Below the pieces are notes generated by a model, which searched no databases, had not been told where the DNA came from, and worked only from the letters and a program-made list of their open reading frames with translations. Position numbers and translations under genes: made by a program. Source: Plantago major (Eukaryota; Streptophyta; Magnoliopsida; Lamiales; Plantaginaceae). Taken from it: DNA of 64,000 nt. Each line of letters begins with the position of its first letter. Within the stretch, counting starts at the first letter, position 1. The DNA is taken from assembly GCA_026545765.1 (NCBI GenBank), contig CM048841.1:68136217-68200216 (forward strand), read 5' to 3'. This document shows, one piece after another, positions 32,798-44,171 of this stretch.

Positions 32798-33202
32798 ATT
32801 ATTAAATATGGTCAATTTGTTAGGGCTCGAGTTGAATGAAGAACAGTTGAGGAATTTTGCTCTTGCTGAGATTGAAGAGTTCATTTCTAGGAACAGTTTC
32901 AGCTTAAGTCAGATTGAAGGTATGCCCATGCCCGACAGTGTAGTATAATAGATAATGGTTTGAATAATTTGATACTTGAAGAAATGTCGTACGATGTTGA
33001 TGATATGATTGAGCAGCACAACAATTTGTATCCGTCTCTCACCGATGAGCAGAGGAAAGTGTACCATACTACTATGGTTGTAGTCGATTCTGGCAGTGGT
33101 GGAGTTTTCTTTCTCTATGGTTATGGTGGCACTGGAAAGACATTTTTGTGGAAGACACTGTGTTATGCATTACGTGGTAGAATTCGAAGAAAAATTCGAT
33201 TC

Positions 33203-35329
33203 TGTAATATCCCAATTTTTAAGTTAACTTGGTACTTTTGGGTCTTTTATGATTTATTAAAGGTGTGTTTATTTGTGCGAAATTGTTTTAGAAAATTTTA
33301 AAGTGTGAATCTGGGGACCAAATTCTTTTAAGGAGGGGTGAGTGTGACACCCCAGATTTTGACATACCTTAGTACTTTTTATCCTTGCATGATTTATTAG
33401 TGTTACTTTATTTGTCTCGAAGTATATTAGAATTATTTTAGTATGTTGGTGAAGTTTGTTTTAAAAGTTCATTATTTGTTTTAGAAGTCTTTATGTGAGT
33501 GTCTTGATTGATGATTTATGTGAAGATTCTTCCTTTTAATTAACTAATTCAATACAAGCTAATTATATATGTTCTTTGATTGATTTATATTGTGAAGAGT
33601 CACTTTTGAATTATGTAATGTACATGCATGTCTTATGTGTGTGGGGCTCTCTTAATGTTTTGAAATTAAAGTGTTATTTTATATTCATATATTTCAAAAT
33701 ACAAGAGTTTGGTAACTTGAGGTTTCTTTAATGAATGAAATATTTTTCTTTGTTTTTCATGTTACGATACGAAAGGTCGCTTGTAATGTCGAACGTCACA
33801 TGCTATGTTTCGATCAACGTTCTGATTTTCTATTCGTTTCTATTTTATGTTACTTATGCTTGTCTAAGTGTAATATTGCCTATGCATGTTCAATATTTTA
33901 AGTTTAGTTGTTGCATATGCATGTGTAAGTATGAGTTCAATTTAATTGCTCTAAGTGTTGCATTTTTGGTGTGTCACATTTTATTTTTGTGTACAAATGA
34001 CCCTAAGTCATGCCAAAAATGTTTTTGAACTTTTTACCAAGTAAAATCTGATCATTATTCATTAGTTATTGTGTTTAAATCTTTGAAAAAAATGTGAAAG
34101 GTCTCTCTTAATTTTGCACCTTTATTCTTGGTTTTAAAATGAGTTTTAAGTGCAATTTAAGCCATTTAAATTGCCATTTATTTTTTAGCTCTTCAACCCT
34201 TTCACCTTCCCTAAATCCACCCTATAAATACCCTCTTTTTCCAGCCCTCATTTGTCCAAAAACGTTTTGGGCATTTTCTTCAAAAAAGTCTCCAAGTACT
34301 ATTATCTTTTTCTTTCAAGTTTGTAACTTGTTCTTCTTGCAAGTACTTTCATAATTCTTGCTCTTCCTAACCTTCAAATGTGAGTGTTCTACAAAACTAT
34401 ATATATGTATTATTTTCAAAACCTGGAAGGTATTTTAATATGTTTTCAACTTATATACAAGTAATGCTTGGTTTCCAAAACGCACGTTCTATTGCATAAA
34501 AACCAAATCACGAAAGAGTTTTAGCATGTTTCCACTGATGTTGAAAGATATGTATATTTTTTATATATATGATTGTTATTTTGTTTTGATTGACGGTTCA
34601 AGAAAGATACGTACGTTTGGTTCAGGTTAATTGGCTTGTAGTTTGGTCAGTTGTGTCTGGCAAGCTACTTGTCGGTTTCCTTTGCCCATTCCCTTTAAAT
34701 CGAGTGATAGAAGCCTTCACTGATTTAGTTGGGTCTTAGAATTCCACCCCTGTACCATAGCAGGGTCCTGACTGGATAGTTTGATCAACTATTAGGGAGA
34801 CATAAGGCCTGTTTTACTGTGGGGTTATAAGGAGCGGCATAAAATAATGTTTTTCTGAAAAATATACGTTATTGAAAGTATATTGGATTTTAAGTTCTTG
34901 TTTTTTTATTGTTATGATTTTAATGAAAACTTCTTACGAAAATCTCTGAACACTCATTGAGATTTTTCTCATACTTGTTTTTATTCCCTTCCTTGTAGGT
35001 GAGATGGCAGTGAAGAATGAACGACCGATAAACTCAGCAAACTAAGTGTGTAGTTGGGATTTGGGATTTTTGTCAATGAAAATAATGTCCTTTTGTGTAT
35101 TTCAAAAACTCATGTCATTTCTTGTTATATTGTGTATCTTTTAAAGACAAGAATGTTGAAAAGATCTTGTGGTTTTGTTTGCTGAATAAAACATATTTTT
35201 ATTCTAGCAACTTCAAACGAAAGTTTGTATGTAACTTCCCATGTTTCACTAAATGTTTCGGCTCTGCTTTCGCCTGATGTCTCGACTGAAATTCACTTCT
35301 TTTAAAAACCTAAAAGTCGGGGCGTTACA
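33203..35329 (+). mobile_element. Internally deleted LTR element: partial 5' LTR, PPT, full 3' LTR
   Basis: The unit begins TGTAATATCCCAATTT and ends GGGGCGTTACA, flanked by a perfect target duplication, GATTC (33198-33202 and 35330-35334). At 33343 a second, related start, TGTGACACCCCAGATTTTG, appears, preceded by a polypurine tract, AAGGAGGGGTGAG (33330-33342). I read this as the first ~120 bp of the 5' LTR, a deletion of the rest of that LTR and nearly all internal sequence, then the PPT and a 1987-bp 3' LTR (33343-35329). A TATA box (CCTATAAATA) at 34221-34230 supports plus orientation. It interrupts the Helitron helicase just after Walker A. There is no ORF of note. Confidence 0.75.
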
Positions 35330-35394
35330 GATTCCAATTGGGATTCTCCCAAAAAATTTGATTCTAATTGAGACAATTCCCGAATTCACATATA

Positions 35395-35664
35395 CTCCCT
35401 CTGTCCCGGACTCAACTTTCAGTTGGTTCGGGCACATATTTTAAGAGAATAATAGATAAAATAGGAGAGATGAGAATAAAGTAGGAAAAAGAATGAATAA
35501 AGTATGAGAGAGTGTGAATAGGCTATGAAAAATAGTGAATAAAATAGGAGATATAGTATTATGATAATGATAGTGGAGTATAAAACTTACAAATTAGGAA
35601 GGAGAAGTTGAGTTTGAGACGGACTAAAACGTAAAGTGGAAAGTTTAGTTCGAGATTGAGGGAG
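35395..35664. mobile_element. Stowaway MITE (270 bp)
   Basis: Inverted ends CTCCCTCTGTCCCGGACTCA and the complement CTCCCTCAATCTCGAACTAA are bounded by TA on each side (35393-35394, 35665-35666). The interior repeats GAATAAAGTAGGAGAGA words as in the MITE at 30364, so both belong to one family. Confidence 0.88.
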
Positions 35665-36640
35665 TATAATTTAGGGACGGGATTGAGATTGATAATTTTA
35701 CATCCCAATTGGGATTTGGGATGCCAAATGGAATAATGAATAAATCAATAAATAATACACCTTCAAGTTACACTTCACAAAAAACAAGCAAGCAGCCACG
35801 TTACATGTTCAATCCATATTCATTCCTTCTTCAATAGTCCAATTCTCCAGCAAGTTTCTTAACAATTCTCATGTTCACGGTCCTTCATTCATGTTAGATA
35901 AATATTTACGAGTTTCAATATTTTTGGTGTAAAACATTATGCAAAATATGGGATTCCGATCACGCCCGAATCCCAAAGTCTCAATCCTAATATCCCGACT
36001 TTATTTGGGATGAAATTGAGACGTGAAAAAATTATCCCGACCCCGAATTCCCGATCCTAAAACCCAAAATCTTGAATATCGCGCACAACCCCATCCATAA
36101 GAAAATTCAACCCTTGGCAAACTAATAGGTGCAATCACCATCTTTCATAAGTACGAATTTACGCCAGAGATAGGAAAAACAATTTAAAATGTGAATTGAA
36201 GGGTATATGGACAATATTTTGATATTATGTCAACAAATTCTCCCCCTCTTCAATTTTTAACACTAACTTTCGTGGAAACACGCTCGACAAACCATGAAAA
36301 TCATAATAACTTATATATCAGTGTTTAGTTAATTCAATAAGCATAAGAAGCAACTAAGGAGCATAATAATAAAAATCACTACAAAACAACAAAAATAGAG
36401 GAGAGAGTAAAGATCGCTACAACACACCTTTGCAACTAAATCATATTAACATAATCGATCAAGCTAAGTAAGAAAAACTCAAAACGGATTGATTAGTGGG
36501 ATACATAATCTCCCGACCTTGACACATGATTGTGACAACAACTCCGGGTCAATTTTACTGCGATGAAGAAACAACCGAGGGGAAATTGAAAAAAGGGAAT
36601 GTCATAAGGTGTGAAAAATGAACAAAACTGATAAAGTGTA
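35665..36640. other. Non-coding AT-rich sequence with palindromic GGGAT words
   Basis: No gene is seen. Sequence on either side of the MITE (35335-35392 and 35667-35740) is partly inverted (CCAATTGGGAT words), so the MITE may sit near the middle of a small foldback element. Words such as TCCCGAC and GGGATTGAGA recur to about 36070. Confidence 0.35.
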
Positions 36641-36649
36641 ACTGAAAAG

Positions 36650-37860
36650 TATGCTAACAAAACACATGGAAACCCAATTCCAATAACAAACTCAACTCAA
36701 AGAATGAGAATAACTTTGGAACTCAATTTGATACTATAAAATATTTCCGATTGAAAAACTAAACAAACTCCAAGAGTAAGATCATTTCAACTTGAAAATT
36801 CAATTCGATGTGTACTCAATTCTAAATATGACCAGAACGTGAGAAGACATATTGAGTTTTTTTAATGATGAATTGATTATGTTGCGGATGATTTAGGGTT
36901 TGAAATTTAATTGGAGTAGACAAATTGAGTTTTGTTAATGATGTGAATTGATTTTGTTGGGATTGCATTAGGGCTTAGAATTAGAATAAATAAAACATAT
37001 TGGTTTTTGTAACTAAAGTCTAATTTACATATATATTACATATCGGTCCAATTTAACTTAAATTAAGTACCCCATTACACAACTCTAATAGTTGTCCACT
37101 TATATATATACTGTAATAATTTACTTGGGCGCTAAATTTAATTGGCACTAACTCAACGAATTGGATAATTACATCTTGAAAACTCTATTGGAAAAGTAAG
37201 CCACTATCTTTGAAAATAATCTAAGAACACTTGACAATGGAAGAATTATATATATATGAGATAATCACAACTTCATAATTCAATTTGAAAGATAACTAAC
37301 TCTAAGAATAAGATAATTACAACTTGTGAATATATTCGAAAGGTAAAACAAAATATAATAGAAAATAATTTAAAATTAGGATAATTTGAGAACTCAGTTC
37401 AACGGGTAAACCAATTCTAACAATAAGATATGAGAATTGTATTCGAAGAGTAAACCACACTATATGGAAAAATATTTTAAAGGATAATTCCAACTTCGAA
37501 ATTCGATTGGAAGCATGAGCGAATTTTAAGAATGAGATAATTTCAAGTTCAGAAGTCAATTGAAAGGGTAAACTTAACTCCACAAATGAGATTACTCTAA
37601 ATTGAGAATTAAATTCGAAGGTCAAATCAACTCTAGGGATGTGACAACCAATATGAGAACTCTATTCAAAGAGTAAATCACACCGTACGGGAATTTACTC
37701 TAAGGGATAATATCAACTTTGTCAATTTAAAGCGTAAACACACTTCATGAAATGGACGATTTGACGGGTAAATTCAACTCTAAAATGAGATGATTCTAAT
37801 GTGGGAACTTAATTTGAAAGTCAAACTCTAAGAATTAGATAATCTCAACTTCGTTACGTT
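36650..37860. repeat. Degenerate tandem repeat, unit about 55-65 bp
   Basis: The words GAGAACTCAATTCGAA, GGGTAAACYAACTCTAAGAATGAGATAAT and TCCAACTT recur in this order roughly every 55-65 bp with heavy divergence. This is most likely an old satellite-like array. It has no supported ORF; the minus-strand frames here follow from the repeat. Confidence 0.55.
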
Positions 37861-39020
37861 GCCAAACATGAAGTAAGTCTCTTATGGCAATGAGCTAACC
37901 TGAATAGGTTTTTTGTTGGCATGGTTCTTCTTCTTCATGTAGCTCCCACGATTCCATAGTCTATCGATAGGATTTTTTTAAACGGGATGTGTTCTATCCA
38001 ACTCAAAGAAAACCCGCAATATAGCCTACCCTCTCCAAATAATGGCTTTTGGGTTCGGGTCGGATATATACCCAAGCTTGTGTATACGTGTGTAACAAGA
38101 TATAAAATCGACAACCAGATAAAACTCCACCGGGGCCCGTACCACAGTTTATGATTAAATAAGTGCAGTAAAAAACTTTTGTAGGGGGATTTTGGGGGGG
38201 GGGGGCGTTTTGGGTGGGACTGATTCATTTTTCTAATTCCGTACCCACACTAATTAATGGGTCGGGCGGGTAGAGGATCCGATAAAAAAATATTATGTAT
38301 CAACCGATTGGGACCTGAATACATTGGGGTCGAGTTGTCCTTGGCCCGTTTAAAAGCCTATTTAAAAGGCTCACATAAATGAGTGTGAAACCGAGAATAT
38401 AAAAACGAATTTATTTTGCCTCATTCGAACTTTCAAACGGGTTTGATGGGTTGGTTTTACTAAATCCCTACTGGACATGTACCCGTTATAATTAACGGGT
38501 TCAAGTCGTATACATGCAGAGGACCTCTTAAAAGCTTAACATGTATCACCCATTGTCTATAAACGAGCTCAATCAGTTGGACCCTACCATTTAAAAGCTA
38601 AGCTCGGATGAATATGGAGTAATTCAGGTAACTAGGTATGGATCATATTTAGGGATCCCATCAGTTGCACTAAATATGAACTTCTGTTTTGAATGAATGT
38701 CAATGAAGCAACACCATATACTTATTTAGTTCAATTGGGCATTTCCGATAGATTACACGAATTTGCTAAGAACCATAACCAACATTAATTGTTTATAAAG
38801 GAAGTTTTTAGCCAGGTATAAACACATCATTGTCATGCAGCTAATGAAACTCTACTCGAATGTTGAAAATTGAATAATTTATAAACTTTACATACATCGT
38901 ATGCATTTAACTGTTGTTAGTTTGACTACTTTTAGTATCTCGATTAATTTATTTTTTTCCTCTTTCTATATATTATTAAAAAATAAATTATACTGTGACA
39001 TCGCCACGGGTTGGTACTAG
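37861..39020 (+). other. Non-coding; candidate Helitron 3' end at 39020
   Basis: At 38993-39020 a short stem (CTGTG, loop ACATCGC, CACGG) is followed 10 bp later by CTAG and then T, the arrangement expected at a Helitron 3' terminus (hairpin, CTRR, T). The strand agrees with the Rep gene at 29.6-33.2 kb. The stem is only 5 bp and includes a wobble, and the matching 5' TC end has not been found. The rest has no recognised gene. A G-run lies near 38195-38205. Confidence 0.35.
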
Positions 39021-40242
39021 TTTAAATTTATTTTTTAATATTTTATGTATAACGATATTTTTAATTATAATTAATTTTAAAACGACCTGGAGCGATAAGA
39101 GCAACACTTAATGCAGCGATAACAACATCAAATTACAACACTTTGTGTAACAGGTAGTAGGTCATACAATCTACACCGTCGGATCTAAAATCTAATGATA
39201 TAAATTAAAGACTAACGTTAGTCAGGGCGACACCTCGACTGATGGTAGAAGACATGATACTATACTATATAATTAAGAGTATAAAAGTCGTAAAATTTAT
39301 AATGATTGAAATATATTCAATAGTGGTCTCTATTCATAATGGACGAAAAAAATGAAAATCGGTATAACTTTTATATATTTATATTTCATATTTTATGAAT
39401 TATGTAGAAAAGAAAATAAGAAACAAATTTTTTAAAAAATGAGGTTTGGCCAATCCAAGTGGGGCACATGGCCTTTTCCTGGAAACGTATTGCAGTGTAG
39501 TCTTCTATATAGGGGGTATATATATGTCATTTCGCGGGGGTAAGTCATGGGCCAAAAAATTCAAAAAACGACTGGTCGTTTTTTGGTTTGTTGTGAGTTG
39601 GGCTTGAGGGGCCTGTAATTTTCTCCAAAATTTATTAAAGTTTTATACGTTTATAAGAGAATAAGAAATTCTCGATACAAGCTAGTTATCACAAAAAGTT
39701 CACAACCCACATCTCAAACTCTCTATAAGACCTAAAGGCCCAAAAACATGCAAGTAGGCCTTCTTCTTACACATGACAGCCCATCGCCACTCTCCTTTCA
39801 TAATGCAAAGCCCATCAGATCTAAATCATTGCTCCATCAACAAATGTTTTCATAACAGTGCCCAATACCTTCTATCCTTCACCACATCTTTGGTTGTTAC
39901 TATTGATTTAAATCACAAACATTTTGTTGTATGATATTATCTATTTTGGAATGAAGTGTTTACAGATTTGTTTGAAACACTCAAGATGCCCCGTAACATG
40001 TGGTAGTAGGATATCATAACATGATATCACCAATCTATCCCGGTTAAATGCTTGACACGTATATGAGGCCATTTGTAAGAATCCCACTACTACTCGATTG
40101 AGACGTGATTACTTGGACTAACGCGGTTACTATACCAATCTATAACGGCTCGAATACTAATCTATTGAAATTTTATCCTTGAAGCCAATGTTAATTACTA
40201 TTGACCGGATCATACAAGTTTCGTTGGTATAATATTGCACAG
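39021..40242. other. Non-coding; holds the second copy of a dispersed repeat
   Basis: 39244-39430 is the inverted partner of 5103-5300. No ORF or element ends were found in the rest. Confidence 0.5.
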
Positions 40243-40865
40243 TGTTAATACAAGAATATGTCCATGACGTCCTAACCGCTCTGTCAAGGACTACAGTCCT
40301 AAGCGGGACGTCCTAACCGCTCTATCGGACTACAGTCCTAAGCGGGACGTCCTAACCGCTCTATCAGAGTACAATCCTAAGAGGGATGTCCTAACCCAAC
40401 CAACCCATTGGGCCACAGGCCTATCAAGACATTGGGCCATGGGCCTAGAGCATTAATTGTTGGCGCAATCGGGGATGTACACTTGGCGCGAACTTGTGAG
40501 TCCTCCCTTTCTCAAGGGAAACCTATAAATATGGACATATCCTCACAATGCAAAGTAAGTGAAGTATTCTTCTCAGACTCTTACCTTCCCGACTATTATA
40601 CAGAGTAGATCATCAGTCTCTCTTGAGTAAAGTCTCGGACCGGTTTGACACTTAGCAAACCGGGTCTACGGTCCTAACCCCCCCCCCCCAAGCTACTTGT
40701 GCAGGTCCTTACGCATCGCCTCTTACCAGTACGACGGTTCTTACGGACTCTTACTCTTTGGTTCTTACAAGCAAAGTGGTTCTTACTCAAAGGTGGTCTA
40801 GGTACTTAGAGTGAAGGAAAGCAAGGGAAATTCATTAAGTGGTTGGGGGACTTGTACCCTCAACA
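40243..40865 (+). mobile_element. 5' LTR of a gypsy-like element, family of the solo LTR at 3126
   Basis: It starts TGTTAATACAAGAATATGTCC and ends CCCTCAACA, 623 bp. It contains three full and one partial copies of a 39-41-bp direct repeat (GACGTCCTAACCGCTCT...CCTAAGCGG, at 40266, 40307, 40346 and 40385). A TATA-like CCTATAAATATGG lies near 40525, and a poly-C run at 40678-40689. Flanks show CACAG before the start; the right-hand duplication cannot be found because the element's 3' end is not identified. Confidence 0.75.
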
Positions 40866-40890
40866 TTTTGGCGCCGTCTGTGGGAATCTT
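40866..40890 (+). promoter_or_regulatory. Primer-binding site after the LTR
   Basis: TTTTGGCGCCGTCTGTGGGAA follows the LTR directly. This is a standard PBS form of plant gypsy-like elements. It confirms that the LTR at 40243 is a 5' LTR in plus orientation. Confidence 0.85.
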
Positions 40891-40916
40891 TACAAAAAGT
40901 TATGTTCTCTTCAGTA

Positions 40917-41975
40917 ATGGCAAGAACAAGAAGGTCCGTAAGAACCAACACTACCGCGGTTGGGACGCCCTCCCCAAGGCAAAGAGGCAGACCTCCCACT
41001 CGGAGGGGAAGAGTGGCAAGAGCCACTTCAAGAAACACAATGGACTATCCAAGTGATGGCCGCACTGCTAGTCTCTCTTCGGAAGAGGAAAGAGTAGATG
41101 ATCCTCCAATAAGAACTTAAGCACTCGGAGTTGAAGGACAAGTTCATCCGTCAGGAACACATAGTCCTCCTCCGAAAAGAAACTTCACTTTTCCAAACGG
41201 ACATCTGAGTTTGGGATGAGTGAGAATCAGTTTTGCCTCTTACTCACTACTATTCAAGGATGCTTTGGTTCTCAAAATGTTTAGGCTCCTCAAGCTACTA
41301 CACCCTTGGCTGTTCCTAGGCAAGCTGAGTCGGCTCAATCTAGAAATGAACACCACTCCATTTCGAAAATATTAGGAGAACAAGTTCCAGGAAGATCATC
41401 GCAACCTTCTTAATAGGAGAACAGTAGCGTCCCGAGGCCAACACAAAAGAAGTCCGGTCAGGCCTAGGACCGATGAACTAGGTCCTAGTCGCTTTCTCGC
41501 TCCTCATCATAGAGTAAGGGATCCCGGTGGTTCAAATTGAGGATCTTCCTCCGGATGTAGCAATCAATCCAAGGACTGGTGAGGGCTCGCCACTGAAGAG
41601 ATCTACCTCCAACAGAAGGCCTTAGAAGCTCAAAACACTACTCTGGAAAAAAATGGTAAAGGCTCATGAGAAATACTACGATGATACTTGTCCCGAGGGT
41701 CATCTGACTAAGTATGAGAGCCGGCTGGAGTCCAATGGTCTGAATGATAACATGAAGGCTCTTACCTTCGCAACCACTCTTACCCGATGACTCCATCAAG
41801 TCTTAGATGGACATCATCACGCTCTTCCTAAAAAGGTTTGAGAAGGCAAAAGAAGATGAGGTCAGTGGAGCACTTAGCAAAAATCATCTAAGGAAGGCAG
41901 GATAGGACCACGCCCTAGGGACAATCCTCGGACCACGACCTAGGCACCACATCCTAGGCTCCCTAAGGCCGGATA
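40917..41975 (+). pseudogene. gag: gag remnant of the gypsy-like element
   Basis: ATG at 40917, 50 bp after the LTR, starts a basic protein (MARTRRSVRTNTTAVGTPS...) that stops at 41118-41120. Beyond that, recognisable Gag-like sequence (e.g. LTKYESRLESNGLNDNMKALTFATTLT, about 41709-41790) lies in a different frame among stops, so the gene is decayed. Gag would form the particle. No capsid core can be traced continuously, and no pol sequence of this element was found. Confidence 0.5.
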
Positions 41976-43025
41976 AGGTTAGACCATCTCCTCAGAGCTG
42001 GCTCTCACCAAGTCCTCGGAGTAGGTCCTCACCATCTCCTCAGAGCCGGTCCTCACAGTCGCCTCGGACCCGGTTCTTACCATCTCCTCGGAGTCGGTCC
42101 TCACCATCTCCTCGGAGCAGGTCCTCACCATCTCCTCGGAGTCGGTCCTCACTGTCGCCTCGGAGCAGGTTCTTACCATCTCCTCGGAGCAGGTACTCAC
42201 CATCTCCTTGAAGTCGGTCCTCACCGTCGCCTGGACCCGGTTCTTACCATCTCCTCGGAGCAGGTCCTCACCATCTCCTCGGAGTCGGTCCTCACCCTCT
42301 CCTCGGAGCAGGTCCTCACCATCTCCTCGGAGTCGGTCCTCACCGTCGCCTCGGAGCAGGTTCTTACCATCTCCTCGGACAAGGTCCTCACCATCTCCTC
42401 GGAGTCGGTCCTCACCATCTCCTCGGAGCCGGTCCTCACCATCTCCTCGGAGCAAGTTCTTACCATCTCCTCGGAGCAGGTCCTCACCATCTCCTCGGAG
42501 TCGGTCCTCACCGTCGCCTCGGACCCAGTTCTTACCATCTCCTCGGAGCCGGACCTCACCATCTCCTCGGAGTCGATCCTCACCATCGCCTAGGACCAGG
42601 TCCTTACCAAGTCCTCGGAGCAGGTTCTTACCATCTCCTCGGAGTAGGTCCTCACCATCTCCTCAGAGCCAGTCCTCACCATCTCCTCGGAGCAGGTTCT
42701 TACCATCTCCTCGGAGCAGGTCCTCACCATCTCCTCGGAGTCGGTCCTCACCGTCGCCTGGAACAGGTTCTCACCATCTCCTCGGAGCAGGTTCTCACCA
42801 TCTCCTCGGAGTAGGTCCTCACCATCTCCTCGGAGTCGGTCCTCACTGTTGCCTGGACCCGGTTCTTACCATCTCCTCGGAGCAGGTTCTCGCCATCTCC
42901 TCGGAGCAGGTCCTCACCATCTCCTCGAAGCAGATCCTCACCATCTTCTCGGACCAGGCTCTTACCATGTCTTCGGACCCGGTTCTTACGATATCCTTGG
43001 AGCGGGTCCTTGACCATGTCTTTGA
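41975..43025 (+). repeat. 24-bp minisatellite encoding an SR-type octapeptide
   Basis: About 43 direct copies of a 24-bp unit (CCATCTCCTCGGAGYVGGTCCTCA and variants). In the plus frame this reads PSPRSRSS repeated, like the RS domains of splicing factors; the run 42208-42760 stays in that frame for about 180 codons before small length changes alter it. It lies at the C-terminal side of the gag remnant, in the same orientation. Minus-strand frames are also open because the unit is a multiple of three. Expression is not shown. Confidence 0.85.
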
Positions 43026-43638
43026 GATCGCGTCCTAAGATCAGACTACGTCCTCCGGACCAACTAAGTGAGACACTCACTGTTCTACAAATATCCGACA
43101 CTTGCTACCAATTTGGCTAGGATAGCCTTCTACCGCCAAAGTGGCTAGGACCGTCTCCAACGCCAAAGTAGCCAGGACAAGTCTCCTACCACCAGAGTGG
43201 CTAGGACAAGCATCTTACACCTTTAGCTGCACAAGCAAAAGTGAGGCCAACTCCATAAGCTTAAAAGCTAGGAGATACTTTCAAAGGTTGGGATTTGTTT
43301 ATTTCGAATCCCGATCTCCAATTTCGCTGGCTTCTCTTAAAACGGAGAACCGAAAATAATGCTCTACGGTTTTCGATGAAAAAGTAAGTATTCTAACTTA
43401 ACTTGAAATCATCATTTACCATACATTCGCATCCATTGCATCATTCATTCATTCATTCATCCATTCATTCATCATGCACGCACACATCATTTATCAATGC
43501 TTCAATTACTATACAAGCGTGCATGATTCATCAAGGACATGTTTCCGATTAATAAGGGGGTCCGACACCCACGAACTTATATAAGCCCGACCGTCTCGGC
43601 ATAAGTACTTCAATATAAGCCCGACCGTCTCAGCATAA
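43026..43638. other. Non-coding with short repeats and a (CATT)n microsatellite
   Basis: A roughly 30-bp unit with GGCTAGGAC and ACCGCCAAAGT recurs at 43120-43210. CATT/CATC repeats lie at 43438-43475. CCCGACCGTCTCRGCATAA occurs twice at 43585-43640. No gene is seen. Confidence 0.6.
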
Positions 43639-44171
43639 CACGGACTCTCGTCCGTTCGGGTGTCCTCCTTCGGACCATCCCACAACACCGGTTGTCATAA
43701 AAAGATAACACCCCATCCCTCTTACGGATGGATGAGTTATCCTCTCACACGGACTCTTGTCCGTTCGGATGTCCTCCTTCGGACCATCCCGCAACATCGG
43801 TTGTTTAAAAAGATAACACCCCATCCCTCTTACGGATGGATGAGTTTTCCTCTCACACGGACTCTCGTCCGTTCGGATGTCCTCCTTCGGACCATCCCGC
43901 AACACCGGTTGTTTAAAAAGATAACACCCCATCCCTCTTACGGATGGATGAGTTATCCTCTCACACGGACTCTCGTCGGTTTGGATGTCCTCCTTCGGAC
44001 CATCCCGCAACACCGGTTGTTTAAAAAGATAACACCCCATCCCTCTTACGGATGGATGAGTTATCCTCTCACACGGACTCTCGTTTGTTCGGATGTCCTC
44101 CTTAGGACCATCCCGAAAAACCGGTTGTCATAAAAGATAACACCCCATCCTCTTATGGTTGGATGAGTTAT
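43639..44171. repeat. 108-bp tandem array, left part
   Basis: CACGGACTCTCGTCCGTTCGG marks copies starting at 43639, 43748, 43856, 43964 and 44072 (steps of 109, 108, 108 and 108). Each includes TCGGACCATCCCGCAACA, AAAGATAACACCCCATCC and TACGGATGGATGAGTT. The fifth copy is cut at 44171 by the Tat retrotransposon and the array resumes at 56405. As 108 is a multiple of three, both strands show long open frames that are not evidence of coding. Confidence 0.9.

Larger units (their letters stand above)
29600..33198 (+). pseudogene. Helitron Rep/helicase gene, broken and interrupted
   Basis: Rep/helicase is the rolling-circle transposase of Helitrons. In order are a zinc-binding start GDPTYPCGFCGVLMWFDER (29613 on), the helitron-like N domain (TSMGRIQHH, GGNNYHHMGSLLPE, PKFSQLYMY), then, across apparent introns, DLWNMIYVDNLIAKNF (about 30185), the HUH nuclease motif in GLPHAHILLW (about 30682-30711), the tyrosine region SIKYMFKYVNKG (31207 on), GRIYHVPIKTGPLYFMRILLNH (about 31593), and a helicase Walker A, GYGGTGKT (about 33121-33144). 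Stops and frameshifts occur throughout. A Stowaway MITE, a MULE-like MITE and an LTR element interrupt it, the last just after Walker A. The remaining helicase motifs are not found. Confidence 0.85.

Noticed and set aside
37935..38228. 97-codon minus-strand ORF
   Set aside because: No domain or host-gene-like composition; it includes a C-run-derived proline stretch.
41979..43101. Minus-strand frames over the 24-bp repeat
   Set aside because: These are open only because the unit length is a multiple of three. The plus strand agrees with the element's gag orientation.
43630..44133. Long open frames on both strands (136 and 157 codons)
   Set aside because: They follow from a 108-bp tandem repeat, a multiple of three without stops. 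Both strands are open equally, so this is not coding evidence.
43639..44171. Regularly spaced repeats resembling a CRISPR array
   Set aside because: The units are contiguous with no unique spacers, in eukaryotic repeat DNA.
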